DNA of 64,000 nucleotides, taken from assembly GCA_016712415.1 (NCBI GenBank), contig JADJRC010000047.1, positions 103,009 to 167,008 on the forward strand. Reading direction: 5' to 3'. The position numbers and the translations under genes are program-made. The stretch is from Lewinellaceae bacterium (GTDB lineage Bacteria; Bacteroidota; Bacteroidia; Chitinophagales; Saprospiraceae). A model generated the notes under the pieces. That model was given only the letters and a program-made list of their open reading frames with translations. It ran no database searches and was not told the origin of the DNA. This document shows, piece by piece, positions 47,071 through 55,940 of this stretch (position 1 is its first letter; each line of letters starts with the position of its first letter).

Positions 47071-48147
47071 ATGACAACTTCAAATGCGCTTAAAACCTCC
47101 CCATCGCTGTTACTCCTGCTGTGCATTACCCTGTTGTTATCAGGCTGTATGCGTTCCACCACCATGCGTGTGCTGCAGCCGGCGCAGATGAAGGTGCCGG
47201 AGCATATTACCAAAGTTGCGGTTGTGGATCGAAGCAAGCCCTCCAACGGCTGGCTTAATGTGCTGGAAGGGCTGTTTACCGGCGAGGCCATCGGGCAGGA
47301 CCGGCGAAGCCGGCAGGAGGCCGTAGCAGGGCTTACCGATGCGCTGACCCGTACACCGCGGTTTAATGTCGTCAGCACAGGCATTGAACTGGCCGGCAGC
47401 AAAGCAGGCAGCAACATGCCGCCACCGCTTGCCTGGGAAGAGGTGGAACGCATTTGCGGCGATTACAGTACCGATGCCATCGTCACCATTGAATCTTTTG
47501 ATTCAGACAATTATGTCAACGTCCGCAGGAACGACGAGCGCAAGAAAGACAAAAACGGCAAGCAATACACCGTCACCACGTTCAACGCCAGTCAGCGCAC
47601 CAGTGTGCGCATGGGCTGGAGATTGTACGACCCCAAATCGCGCGCCATACTCGATGAATTCGTCACCGACGATTACCTTGAGCGCAATGCCCATGGCAAT
47701 ACGGAACAGGGTGCACGAAGCGGGCTGCCCTCCCAGGTGTCCGTCACCCGCGATGTGGCCTTTAATGTCGGAATTGAATACGGCGCCCGGATCGCGCCGA
47801 TTTATGTCAACCTTTCGCGGCAGTATTACGGCAAAGCCAAGGGATTTAAGGAGCAAATGTCGAAAGCCACCCGATATGCGCAGAGCGGCGACTGGGACCG
47901 TGCGGCAGCCATTTGGAAAGACATCGCGGAGCGGCCGGGCAATGATAAAAAAGCCGCAGGTCGGGCAGCCTATAATATGGCGGTTGCCGCCGAGGTGAAG
48001 GGTAATTTCGATGTGGCACTGGTATGGGCGCAAAAAGCCTGGAACGATTATGGAAATAAAAAGGCCCGTTCCTACATTTATATGATCAGGCGGCGCCAGA
48101 CCGATGCGAACAAACTGGAATACCAGATGCCCGGGAAAAGGGTTTGA
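47071..48147 (+). CDS. DUF6340-like lipoprotein
   Basis: 358 aa. Lipoprotein signal with LLLSGC (Cys at 26). N-terminal part (RVLQPAQMKVPEHITKVAVV, DRSKPSNGW) and the LTRTPRFNVV region resemble DUF6340, an uncharacterised Bacteroidota lipoprotein family. The C-terminal ~90 residues are helical and TPR-like (SGDWDRAAAIWKDIAERPGN, AAYNMAVAAEVKGNFDVAL). No catalytic residue can be named. Likely an envelope protein. It has its own -7 box. Confidence 0.65.
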   Translation: MTTSNALKTSPSLLLLLCITLLLSGCMRSTTMRVLQPAQMKVPEHITKVAVVDRSKPSNGWLNVLEGLFTGEAIGQDRRSRQEAVAGLTDALTRTPRFNVVSTGIELAGSKAGSNMPPPLAWEEVERICGDYSTDAIVTIESFDSDNYVNVRRNDERKKDKNGKQYTVTTFNASQRTSVRMGWRLYDPKSRAILDEFVTDDYLERNAHGNTEQGARSGLPSQVSVTRDVAFNVGIEYGARIAPIYVNLSRQYYGKAKGFKEQMSKATRYAQSGDWDRAAAIWKDIAERPGNDKKAAGRAAYNMAVAAEVKGNFDVALVWAQKAWNDYGNKKARSYIYMIRRRQTDANKLEYQMPGKRV

Positions 48148-48210
48148 GGCGTTCGTTTCGTCATTGGGAAGGTTGACTTATATTCTATGGTTAACGATTT
48201 GTAATTTATT

Positions 48211-49047
48211 ATGGAAAGCACTGATAGTCAATTGTTTGATTACAACAAAAGCAGACTTACCGAGGATGCTGTCAAGCAGCGTTTTGTGCCTTTCCTGAAG
48301 GAGTTTTACCGAAACCGATACGAGCCCGTTGCCGATACGATTGAAGTAAATCTGGATAATGTCGGAGCAGGCAGCCTCGTGGCCGATATAAAAATGACCT
48401 TTCGGCGGAAAGACGACACCCCGTTTGTGTGTACCTGCGAGGCCACTTCACGCGACAAGATCGGCGAGGTAAAATACGCCCTGAACCTTGTATATTTTTT
48501 GTGGGACTGTGCGGCATTTGCCGCGTTGTGTACGGCGGTGGTTTACGGGTTCTTTTACGCAAAACACTTCAAATGGCTGGTCGATCTTCAGGTAACGGGC
48601 AATTTTGGATTTATTATAGGCGTCTCTGCCATCGGATTTTTCAGTTGGTACTTCAGCATGCAGGGCTGGCGGAAATACCGGTATATCTACGCAATTGAAC
48701 AGTTCAAGCGTTACAGCGCCGATGAACAATGGATTGCCCTGGCAGACGATGTTTTTCCTGCACCCAACGATCCCTACATGCTCGAATTGAAAGCCCAGTG
48801 CATTTACCAGGGCTACGGACTGGCGCTTGTGCCGGAGGAAGGTCCTGTACGGGTACTCAATGCCCCTTCCCGTAAAGGTATATTTGGAAAAAACAGGAAG
48901 ATGGTAGAATGGGTAACGCGTTCCCAATGGTATACCTCTATGTCGCAAAACGTTTCCGGGATCACAACCTTCCGCCCACCGGATACGATACAGGTTTATT
49001 GGAATCATGTAAAAACCGGTGCAATATCTTGTTTTAGAGCCTTGTAA
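48211..49047 (+). CDS. Membrane protein of unknown function (probable N-terminal part of a SPOR protein)
   Basis: 278 aa as read. Two membrane helices near 93-113 and 132-152 flank a short loop; the rest is soluble, with a ~200-290 segment ending TIQVYWNHVK. The frame then ends GAISCFRAL. Deleting one A from the A5 run at 49011-49015 instead continues into PVQYLVLEPCKKYVWNVLSK and the following ORF, giving one protein of about 527 aa. The combined span is 1 modulo 3, as expected for a one-base insertion. Family not recognised. Confidence 0.6.
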   Translation: MESTDSQLFDYNKSRLTEDAVKQRFVPFLKEFYRNRYEPVADTIEVNLDNVGAGSLVADIKMTFRRKDDTPFVCTCEATSRDKIGEVKYALNLVYFLWDCAAFAALCTAVVYGFFYAKHFKWLVDLQVTGNFGFIIGVSAIGFFSWYFSMQGWRKYRYIYAIEQFKRYSADEQWIALADDVFPAPNDPYMLELKAQCIYQGYGLALVPEEGPVRVLNAPSRKGIFGKNRKMVEWVTRSQWYTSMSQNVSGITTFRPPDTIQVYWNHVKTGAISCFRAL

Positions 49048-49795
49048 GAAATACGTCTGGAATGTACTCAGCAAGCCTTTCGGACAAACTGCTTCGGCAT
49101 ACAACCGCTTCATGAGCGGGCAGGTCGTGCAAAAATGGGTTCTGGTACTTTCTGTTGCCGCCATGTTGCCCGTTGCCGTGCAGGTCATGACTTTCGACAA
49201 GGAAAACATGGCCAATCTTGAAAAACTGAAAAACCCGGAAGAAAAAACCAATCCGGAGGATATTCCGGGTTATGTGCTCGACGGCGAGGCCATACCATAC
49301 GACGGAAAACCAACCGGTGTGCCCAAGCAATACCCCATCTCCGTAAAATCACCCGAGCCGGAGATTCCAACCATTAACATGAGCGGCGACGATGAAGTGC
49401 CGACTATCGACATTTCCGACGGCGACGATGAAGAAGAGACGCCTGTTCAAAAACCCGTGAAGGCCGCCAAACCTGTTACAAAACCAAAGCCCGCCGCCCC
49501 AACGACAAAAGCCCCCTGCGCGATGGTCAGCGGCAAGAAAGGCTGGGTATTGCAGGACAACGCCTTTTCCTCCAAAGAAAATGCGGCAGCAAGGGTGAGC
49601 GCACTTAAGGCAAAGGGGGTTAGCGGCGTTTCCATGCCCCGCAGTTGCTTTGAATCGGGCACAAATGGTTATATCGTGTGGCTCGGCGCCGTCTATACCT
49701 CCGCTGACGCGGCGCGGGCTGCAGCGGCAGACCTGGAAAAGACGCTCCAGCGCAAGGGTCTGCGCAAAGGCAAACTGTTCCTGCGCCAGTTATAG
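49019..49795 (+). CDS. Membrane-anchored SPOR-domain protein (probable C-terminal part of the preceding ORF)
   Basis: 258 aa from a GTG at 49019, but more likely the continuation of 48211-49047 after a one-base insertion. One membrane helix lies near 39-57 (VLVLSVAAMLPVAVQVM). An acidic/Pro-rich linker follows, with a repeated [P/D]TI[N/D][M/I]S.GDDE motif. Residues ~170-258 form a SPOR-like domain (WVLQDNAFSSKENAAARVSA, YIVWLGAVYTSADAARAAA), which binds denuded glycan strands at division sites. A periplasmic role in the cell wall is inferred. Confidence 0.6.
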   Translation: MQYLVLEPCKKYVWNVLSKPFGQTASAYNRFMSGQVVQKWVLVLSVAAMLPVAVQVMTFDKENMANLEKLKNPEEKTNPEDIPGYVLDGEAIPYDGKPTGVPKQYPISVKSPEPEIPTINMSGDDEVPTIDISDGDDEEETPVQKPVKAAKPVTKPKPAAPTTKAPCAMVSGKKGWVLQDNAFSSKENAAARVSALKAKGVSGVSMPRSCFESGTNGYIVWLGAVYTSADAARAAAADLEKTLQRKGLRKGKLFLRQL

Positions 49796-49816
49796 CGTAT
49801 CAGCCGCGCTCTGATT

Positions 49817-50959
49817 ATGATCCGATCCAACAGTCCTGTTTCCGAAAAAATAACGTCCCTGGCCGCCCTGGGCCTGCTGGCCGGCATGGTGTTGTCGTGG
49901 CCGCTGTGGAACACGGACGCAAGAGAATGCTTCCCGCTGCTTTCCCTGTGGGGGCCTCCGAACTGGGAAAGCCCTGCGGTACTGCTATACACGGGCATTT
50001 GGCCCGCTCTTGCAGTATCGGTTATCGCCGCCGTTACGATTATTTTCCCCGGCAAAAGGGGGTTGGCGGTATCGCTGGCGGTCGTTTTGTGCTTCCTGGG
50101 ATTGTCCGACATCAACCGGCTGCAACCGTGGGTATGGTTTTACCTGCTGATTTTCATTGCCGGTTTTATTGGCAAAAAAGAATGGGTAAAAATTGAATCG
50201 ATGCGATGGGTGCTGGCAGGAGTTTACTTCTGGGGTGGCTTCAACAAACTCACGCCCTATTTTATCGAGGATAACTTTCCCTGGTTCTGCGAGGCTTTCC
50301 CGGCGATAAAAAACCTGGGACAATACCCTTTGGCCGGCTACGCCGTGGCGGCAATTGAAATGTCGCTGGCTGCCGGGATACTCCTGCCCAAATGGCGGCC
50401 GTATTTTCGCCGGGCTATCCCGGTTTTCCATGCGACAATCATTGTGTTTTTGTGGAAACTCGGCTGGAACGCGGTCGTAATTCCCTGGAATATGGCCATG
50501 GCCGGGATGGCCTGGTTGCTCTGTTCGGCGCAGATTCCCCAAAAAGAATTGGCTGATGCCGCCGTTTTACCGCGTAAATTGCTGCTCACACCCGGTATCG
50601 CCGGCTGGTTGGCCTGTTTTTCGCCATTGTTCCACTTCTTCGGTCTGTGGCCCCACCCGCTTTCGTGGCAAATGTATACCAACACCCAGCCGGAGGCTAC
50701 ATTTGTGTCGGAAAACGGGCAATCATGCAACCGCGAACTGGACGATATGTGGAACGCACTTGCTTATGATAACAAAACAAAACTCTCCCTTGACGACTGG
50801 GCCATGCGGGAACTCCATGTACCCGTTTTTGCCGATGTATGGGTATTTCGCCGGATTGAAACATCGCTAAAAGGCTGTCCGTTAAGCGGCGACCTCTATA
50901 TACTGACCGTCGATCAATGGGATAAATCGAAAGAAAAACTGGAAAAAATTTCAAAATGA
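49817..50959 (+). CDS. Multi-pass membrane protein of unknown function
   Basis: 380 aa with about eight hydrophobic helices in the first ~290 residues, then a soluble C-terminal tail (LSLDDWAMRELHVPVFADVW). The N-terminal half has a WPLWNTDARECFPLLSLWG loop and LSDINRLQPWVWFYLLI, somewhat like HTTM/DoxX-type membrane proteins, but no family is claimed. Its stop overlaps the start of the TraB-like gene (ATGA), so the two are probably translated together. Confidence 0.6.
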   Translation: MIRSNSPVSEKITSLAALGLLAGMVLSWPLWNTDARECFPLLSLWGPPNWESPAVLLYTGIWPALAVSVIAAVTIIFPGKRGLAVSLAVVLCFLGLSDINRLQPWVWFYLLIFIAGFIGKKEWVKIESMRWVLAGVYFWGGFNKLTPYFIEDNFPWFCEAFPAIKNLGQYPLAGYAVAAIEMSLAAGILLPKWRPYFRRAIPVFHATIIVFLWKLGWNAVVIPWNMAMAGMAWLLCSAQIPQKELADAAVLPRKLLLTPGIAGWLACFSPLFHFFGLWPHPLSWQMYTNTQPEATFVSENGQSCNRELDDMWNALAYDNKTKLSLDDWAMRELHVPVFADVWVFRRIETSLKGCPLSGDLYILTVDQWDKSKEKLEKISK

Positions 50960-51756
50960 TCAAAAAAGCACTGCTTTGGCGCCTGACGCCCCAAAACGGC
51001 GGACCTGTTTCGTACCTCTTCGGCACCATGCACGTGCGTGATCTGCGCGCCTTCGGGTGGCTCGATGCAGCCACGACCCGACTGGCCGAAACGGAGGTAT
51101 TTGCCACGGAATTCGATTTTTCGGAGACCGACGAAACCGCGCTCAGCGCAGCCCTGCGGCTGCCGGGCGGCCAAACGCTCGATACCTTTCTGAAACCCCG
51201 CGTTTGGAAAAACCTCGATCGGTACTGCCGCAGAAACTTCGGCACAAGCGCCGATACCCTGCGTTACCACCATCCCATGACCGTAAGTACCATACTCAGC
51301 ACAGCCTTCATGTCCAACGAATCGGCCCATTCCCTGGATGAAACACTTTGGCGCCATGCCCGCACCCTTGGCAAAACAACAACAGGTGTCGAAACCTTTG
51401 CAGATCAGCTGGAGACCTTGCGAAATATACCTTTTGAGCAACAGATCAAAAGCCTGACCTGGCTGCTCAAAAATTTCAGGCGCCAGCAACGACGACTCAA
51501 GAAAATGATGCATTGGTATATGGAAGCCGATATTCAGAAACTTTACAAGGCAGCCCGAAAAGACTCTAAAGGCATGCGGCGAATCCTGTTGTACGACCGC
51601 AATAAACTGATGGCCGAAAGTTTCGCCGCCATCGCCCGGGAGCGCTCCCTGTTTTGCGCCGTCGGCGCCGGCCACCTTGCCGGTCAAAAAGGTATGCTTC
51701 GGCTGTTGAAAAAGGCGGGGTTTGCAATAGAAGCGCTTTCTTTGAGTGGTAAGTGA
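50956..51756 (+). CDS. TraB/GumN family protein
   Basis: 266 aa. The three family blocks are visible: YLFGTMHVRD near the start, TTGVETFADQL near 137 and FCAVGAGHLAGQKGMLRLL near the end, with conserved His/Glu residues resembling the Tiki/EreA metalloprotease-like fold. No signal peptide is visible. It overlaps the upstream membrane-protein gene by 4 bases. The stop codon lies inside a heptamer repeat block. Function is unproven for bacterial members. Confidence 0.8.
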   Translation: MIKKALLWRLTPQNGGPVSYLFGTMHVRDLRAFGWLDAATTRLAETEVFATEFDFSETDETALSAALRLPGGQTLDTFLKPRVWKNLDRYCRRNFGTSADTLRYHHPMTVSTILSTAFMSNESAHSLDETLWRHARTLGKTTTGVETFADQLETLRNIPFEQQIKSLTWLLKNFRRQQRRLKKMMHWYMEADIQKLYKAARKDSKGMRRILLYDRNKLMAESFAAIARERSLFCAVGAGHLAGQKGMLRLLKKAGFAIEALSLSGK

Positions 51757-51773
51757 TTAGTGTTAAGTGTTGA
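51744..51773 (+). repeat. Heptamer repeats at the 3' end of the TraB-like gene
   Basis: GAGTGGTAAGTGATTAGTG and TTAAGTGTTGA form degenerate AGTGNTA heptamers that include the gene's last codons and stop. An inverted, longer block is found at 52198-52242. Confidence 0.75.
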
Positions 51774-51902
51774 TCGACAATAAGTTACAAATAAAACAAT
51801 GGGATAAAACGACAATAAGTCGTAAAGTCGGCAGTTTAAACATGAGTCATCCCGAATTTTCCAGGCGATCACGACCTCCGTACCGTCGAATATGGGCTGT
51901 GT

Positions 51903-51974
51903 GTATGTACGCCGGACTTCCAAGTCCGTGGTAACGTGGTGGAGGCGCCGGACTAGGAAGTCCGGCGTACATAC
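51903..51974. repeat. Large inverted repeat (GGAAGTCCGGCGTACA family)
   Basis: Arms 51903-51928 and 51949-51974 are 26 nt long with one mismatch; the outer 19 nt (GTATGTACGCCGGACTTCC) are perfect. The 20-base loop is not structured. It sits in the middle of the 460-base gap between two convergent genes, whose remaining sequence is AT-rich and unremarkable. Confidence 0.85.
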
Positions 51975-52197
51975 CCTGTCTGGTAGGTTGTTTAACGCAA
52001 ATATCGCTACAGAAACCTGACCGCTACCAGGTCGGATATTTTACATAACCGACTGATCTGTAAATATTTGACTTCTCCAAAATCAATTGCAAAATCCGGG
52101 TTGACTTATGTTTAAATGTAATAACCACCACTTTAAACGGACGTATTTGTGGTGGAACTTGGTAAAGGTTATAAGCTCAATGGGTTCAAAAAAGTGA

Positions 52198-52242
52198 CTC
52201 AACACTTAACACTTAACACTTACCACTTACCACTTACCACTC
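52198..52242 (-). repeat. Heptamer repeats at the 3' end of the lipocalin-like gene
   Basis: On the minus strand: three GTGGTAA units followed by three GTGTTAA-type units ending GTGTTGAG. The lipoprotein gene's last codons and stop lie in this block. It is the mirror of the block at 51744-51773. Confidence 0.8.
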
Positions 52243-52594
52243 TTTGAAAAAACAGTACCTGTTCGCTGGTATCTTTTTTCATACCGATTTTGAGAGAGTC
52301 GTTTGAAAGGAAAAGCACGCTGAGGGTATGTTCCCGTGGCGGCTTTGCAGTCATATCGGTGAGAAACAGGTATTTGCCGGAAGCACGGTAGGGACCTTCT
52401 TCCTTGTAAAATCCGACAGATCGGAAGCTATACTGGCCGTTTTCGGCAAACGACAGTTCGACAGAATCCAGGGGAACCTGCACGGTTTTTCCATTCTGGT
52501 AAAAAGAGACAGCCTTCCAGGTACCCGACAGCAATTGGGTATCGACATTGCAGGAGGTGCAGAGCAGCAGCAGGACGGGGGCGATTTTTTTCAT
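52220..52594 (-). CDS. Small lipocalin-like lipoprotein
   Basis: 124 aa from the ATG at 52594. Lipobox LLCTSC (Cys at 15), then LLSGTWKAVSFYQNGKTV, the usual start of a lipocalin-like beta-barrel, with VELSFAENGQYSF and TLSVLFLSNDSLKI strands. The C-terminal SGKW is encoded by the heptamer repeat, so the ancestral end may have been shorter. It starts 2 bases after the GDPD stop, an operon pair. Ligand unknown. Confidence 0.65.
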   Translation of the reverse strand: MKKIAPVLLLLCTSCNVDTQLLSGTWKAVSFYQNGKTVQVPLDSVELSFAENGQYSFRSVGFYKEEGPYRASGKYLFLTDMTAKPPREHTLSVLFLSNDSLKIGMKKDTSEQVLFFQRVVSGKW

Positions 52595-52596
52595 GG

Positions 52597-53511
52597 TTAT
52601 TTTGACACTTCGCTGATCTTGTCCGGGTAATCGGTGATAATACCGTCGACGCCCATGTGGATGAGTTTGCGCATGGCGGCTATGTCGTTTACCGTCCAGG
52701 GAATGAGTTGAACGCCTTTCGAGCGGCATTTCCGGACCAGCCTGGGTGATACCAACTGGTAATAGGGGCTGTAGATAGCCGGCGTAAAGCCCAGTTTTTC
52801 TATATTTGATCCGAAACCCATAATATTTTCAATCAGGTAGGCCAACCGGATATCGGGCGCCTGCCGGTGCATGGCTTGCAGGGCACGGACGTCGAAGGAT
52901 TGCACCGTCGCATTTTTGTCGATCCGGAGCGAACGAAGTTCGGCGATGACCATGGCAGCAAACTCGTCGACAGGCGGGTGCCGCAGACCGTCCCAGGCCG
53001 GCCGGCTTTTAATTTCAATGTTCCAGCGTATGGTTGCTGCCTTATCAGGATGTTGCGCGCGCACGGCTTCTACTACTTCGCGCAGGGTGGGCTTGAAGGT
53101 GCTGACCTTTTGCTGATCCGGGAAACGCGCATTTCCCCAACTGCCGCAGTCGAAACGGCGAATTTCGGCAGCGGTCAAATGGTAGATCAGGAACTTTTGC
53201 TCCGCCTGCGGTCCAGGGATGGTGTCGCCGCCAGGCTGCCTGCAAATGGCCGGGTTAAACCAGGGCTCGTGGCTGACAATCAGTTGCTTGTCTTTTGATA
53301 CGGCGAGGTCGAGTTCGAGGGTGGTCACCGCCGGAAAATCCAACGCCCGTACAAACGCGGGGATGCTGTTTTCCGGCATCAATCCACGGCAACCCCGGTG
53401 CCCCTGCCAGTCGAAACCGGCGGGAATGGCGACGGGCCCCTTGGGAATACTGCTGCAGGAAAAAGCGAACATGAGCGAGATAAGCAGAATGAATTGTTTT
53501 TGCCCGGTCAT
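52597..53511 (-). CDS. glpQ: Glycerophosphodiester phosphodiesterase lipoprotein
   Basis: 304 aa. Lipobox FAFSC (Cys at 19). GDPD motifs: WQGHRGCRGLMPENSIPAF with the catalytic His and Glu near 36-48, TLELDLAVSKDKQLIVSHEP with metal-binding residues, and GVDGIITDYPD near the end. It hydrolyses glycerophosphodiesters to glycerol-3-phosphate and an alcohol, outside the inner membrane. This could feed the glp cluster at 6.8-11.6 kb. The length and the long insert near 90-150 fit the periplasmic type. Confidence 0.9.
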   Translation of the reverse strand: MTGQKQFILLISLMFAFSCSSIPKGPVAIPAGFDWQGHRGCRGLMPENSIPAFVRALDFPAVTTLELDLAVSKDKQLIVSHEPWFNPAICRQPGGDTIPGPQAEQKFLIYHLTAAEIRRFDCGSWGNARFPDQQKVSTFKPTLREVVEAVRAQHPDKAATIRWNIEIKSRPAWDGLRHPPVDEFAAMVIAELRSLRIDKNATVQSFDVRALQAMHRQAPDIRLAYLIENIMGFGSNIEKLGFTPAIYSPYYQLVSPRLVRKCRSKGVQLIPWTVNDIAAMRKLIHMGVDGIITDYPDKISEVSK

Positions 53512-53604
53512 TTCAAGACGTGGTTTTACCTTTGGGCGAAACTACGGCATACAAGCGTAAGTGAACATTAATTTCATGTAAAACAGTACCAGAACCAAAA
53601 TACG

Positions 53605-53916
53605 ATGGACGTTAAAGCATTTCTATTTTCCCTGCCCGAAAAAGCCAAACCCGAAGTACTGGAAGGCCAAAACACCCTTTTTCATTTCGATATCGGCGAG
53701 GCAGGCCAGTTTACGGTGCGGGTGGATGACGGCAAATTGAGCGTAACGGAGGGGTTCGACGGAGAAGCCACCTGCAAGGTGACTACCACGGAAGAGTCGT
53801 TCGCCAAACTGCTGAAAGGCGAGCTCAACCCCATGATGGAGATGATGAAGGGCAAACTCAAAATCAGTAACCCGGGGGAAATGCTGAAGTACGCCAAGAT
53901 ATTCGGGCTGATGTAA
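53605..53916 (+). CDS. SCP2 sterol-carrier domain protein
   Basis: 103 aa, a single SCP2-type domain: FHFDIGEAGQFTVRVDDGKL, TCKVTTTEESFAKLLKGELN and PMMEMMKGKLKISNPGEML are characteristic. It binds a hydrophobic ligand such as a fatty acid. Cytoplasmic, no signal peptide. Ends 4 bases before the convergent HslR-like gene. Confidence 0.85.
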   Translation: MDVKAFLFSLPEKAKPEVLEGQNTLFHFDIGEAGQFTVRVDDGKLSVTEGFDGEATCKVTTTEESFAKLLKGELNPMMEMMKGKLKISNPGEMLKYAKIFGLM

Positions 53917-53920
53917 AATT

Positions 53921-54304
53921 TTAACCACCCTTGAACTCTTCCATATCGCGGCGCTCTTTTTTGGTGGGCCGGCCGGTACCACGCTCGCGTTTTTCATTGG
54001 CGGGGGTACCGTTGAGGAACCAGTCGTTGTACTTGTTTTTCTCTTCAACGGGCGTGATGTCTTCGTAACAGGTAACGGCAACCGGTGCGCCAACCCGTTT
54101 TTCGATCAACTGAACGACGCGAAACTGAAAGGTAAAACCCTCTTTTTTTACGGATACCACCTCCCCTTCCGAAACCATGTAGGAAGGCTTTACCGGCTCG
54201 CCGTCCACCCTGACCTTACCCGCCTTACAGGCATCGCTGGCCAGCGTGCGGCTCTTGAAAATACGCACGCTCCATATCCATTTGTCAATTCGAACTTTTG
54301 ACAT
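53921..54304 (-). CDS. S4-domain RNA-binding protein (HslR/Hsp15-like)
   Basis: 127 aa. The S4 fold at the N-terminus is clear: RIDKWIWSVRIFKSRTLASD, then GKVRVDGEPVKPSYMV and GEVVSV. The basic tail (RGTGRPTKKERRDMEEF) is as in Hsp15, which recycles 50S subunits carrying nascent chains. It is convergent with the SCP2 gene. The CTGCG repeats at 54356-54496 lie just upstream of its start. Confidence 0.85.
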   Translation of the reverse strand: MSKVRIDKWIWSVRIFKSRTLASDACKAGKVRVDGEPVKPSYMVSEGEVVSVKKEGFTFQFRVVQLIEKRVGAPVAVTCYEDITPVEEKNKYNDWFLNGTPANEKRERGTGRPTKKERRDMEEFKGG

Positions 54305-54355
54305 GCCTTTGCTTTAAGGGGGCAATTTAAGGGTTCTGCCAGATTGATGGGGATA

Positions 54356-54496
54356 TTCCCCGCAGATTGCTGTAGCATAAGAAAGGGAGTGCCCGCAAAT
54401 CCGCGCAATTTTTCTGCGGCAATCTGCGGGAAACCCCTCTTATTCTGCGAAAATCCGCGCAATTTTTCTGCGCCAATCTGCGGGAAACCCCTTTGC
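54356..54496. repeat. CTGCG repeats, second locus
   Basis: Two units of TTTCTGCG[C/G]CAATCTGCGGGAAACCCC with GCGAAAATCCGCGCAA between, plus an inverted half-unit CCCCGCAGATT at the left edge. Same family as 5321-5775. It fills the gap between the HslR-like gene and the lipoprotein gene. Confidence 0.85.
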
Positions 54497-54499
54497 TGC

Positions 54500-54913
54500 C
54501 TACTGGCGTTCGAACGCAATCTCGATCTTATCCTCGCCCTGCTTGATCTTTACGGTCATTTCAGTGTCGGAAATGTCGATCACCTCGTACAGTTCGGTTT
54601 CGTTGCTGTCGTCGTACATGAGTTCGATGCTCTGGCCGCCGTTGTCGGCGCTCCAGGTGCCTTTGGGCTTGGAGACGCCGGCCTGGTTGGTCAGCACACT
54701 GGTGACCTTAAGGATGGCGTCGAAAGTTTTGTCCTGATCCAGCTGGATGTCGAGCGAATAGTAATTGGTGGCGTCTGTTCCGTTGAGGCGGACGCTTACG
54801 GAATGCCAGTCGCCGGTGACTTTTTCTTCGAAGGTCTTTTCGTCTTTTTTGCAGGCGGTGAAGGACAGGGCGATGATGAGGATTGCGCTAAGGCTGAAAA
54901 ATGACTTTTTCAT
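54500..54913 (-). CDS. Small lipocalin-like lipoprotein
   Basis: 137 aa from the ATG at 54913. Signal and lipobox SFTAC (Cys at 21) followed by KKDEKTFEEKVTGDWHSVSV, where GDWHSVSV is the start of a lipocalin-like fold. Beta-strand pattern continues (SIELMYDDSNETELYEVIDI, TEMTVKI). Its stop is 4 bases from the CTGCG repeat block. No ligand can be named. Confidence 0.65.
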   Translation of the reverse strand: MKKSFFSLSAILIIALSFTACKKDEKTFEEKVTGDWHSVSVRLNGTDATNYYSLDIQLDQDKTFDAILKVTSVLTNQAGVSKPKGTWSADNGGQSIELMYDDSNETELYEVIDISDTEMTVKIKQGEDKIEIAFERQ

Positions 54914-55217
54914 GGAAGTGTGATTGAAATGTGATGAGTAACGGGTTTTGAGAAATTGTCTGTTGTCAGACAGATTACGGGGCAATAAATGTCCCTGAGC
55001 ACAGTTTTATTGCGCCCTGTCAAAGGGGTTTAACTTTATGGTAATTTTGCCCGAACGGTACATTTCTCTTACACTTTCACGGTATTTTTATAAAAGATGT
55101 ACCTTCGCGGCCGTAATCCGTCTTAACGAGCATGTTTTTTGCTCTGTTTAATCGTGCGTCTGTCTTTGGTGAATTTTCAACCGCCCAATTCATTTCACCT
55201 TTTTTTAACAGCCACTT

Positions 55218-55940
55218 ATGCACTTGAAAATCTTTACCACGCTTGTTGCCCTGCTGCTGCTTACCTGCGCTGTAGAAGCCCAAAACCTGAAAATGAATAT
55301 CGGGGTGAATGTTGGGATGTCCCAGTTGTTTCACAATACCCAGTTCGAAACGACCCCCATGTACAACCAGTACCGCTTCACGAAAATAGCCGTGGAAGCG
55401 CATGCCCCGCCGGAATACGAATATTCCTGGGAGGATTTTGCCAAGGACTACAAACTCCGGAAGAGTTTTATCCAGCCGCGTTTCGGCATTTCCGCACATT
55501 TTACCTATAAAGACTGGCCGCTGCTGTTCGCCATCGAAGCGATGAGTTCGCCTTCGTCGTACCAGAAAATGGCCTTCGGTTTCATCGCCGGGTTCGGCAA
55601 AGAGTTTTTCTCGCTCGACGACGACTACTTCTTTTCCTTCCTGGGCGGCTACAAATTTGTAAAAGACAAGGGATTTGGCGCCTCGACGATCGTCAACAGC
55701 ATCGGGCACAAGGAAGCGCGCGAGCAGGCCGCTACCTATTTCAACCCGGAACAGCCGCTGGGCAAGAAAACCGGTCACCTGTTCACCGTACGCGGCGGCA
55801 TCGGCAGGGAACTGGGCGAAGCCCGGATGATCCGGGTAGGCGTGGAAGGGTTCGGTGAACTGGATTTGACGCCGACTACCTCACGGCAGTCGCGCATGAC
55901 AAACTTCGGCGCGCAGTTTTTCCTGCGGTTCAAGATTTGA
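55218..55940 (+). CDS. Secreted beta-barrel-like protein of unknown function
   Basis: 240 aa with a signal peptide (1-21, ending EAQ). The mature part has alternating hydrophobic strands with aromatic ends (LKMNIGVNVGMSQLFHN, GISAHFTYKDWPLLFAIEAM, FGAQFFLRFKI), and ends in a Phe/Ile-rich strand with the C-terminal aromatic pattern of outer-membrane barrels. No family is claimed. The divergent 300-base gap upstream has a TACCTTCG near-match to the -7 box at 55097 and nothing else recognisable. Confidence 0.6.
   Translation: MHLKIFTTLVALLLLTCAVEAQNLKMNIGVNVGMSQLFHNTQFETTPMYNQYRFTKIAVEAHAPPEYEYSWEDFAKDYKLRKSFIQPRFGISAHFTYKDWPLLFAIEAMSSPSSYQKMAFGFIAGFGKEFFSLDDDYFFSFLGGYKFVKDKGFGASTIVNSIGHKEAREQAATYFNPEQPLGKKTGHLFTVRGGIGRELGEARMIRVGVEGFGELDLTPTTSRQSRMTNFGAQFFLRFKI

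Noticed and set aside
55077..55778. Minus-strand open frame opposite the beta-barrel gene
   Set aside because: Shadow of the plus-strand gene, which has a signal peptide and strand pattern.
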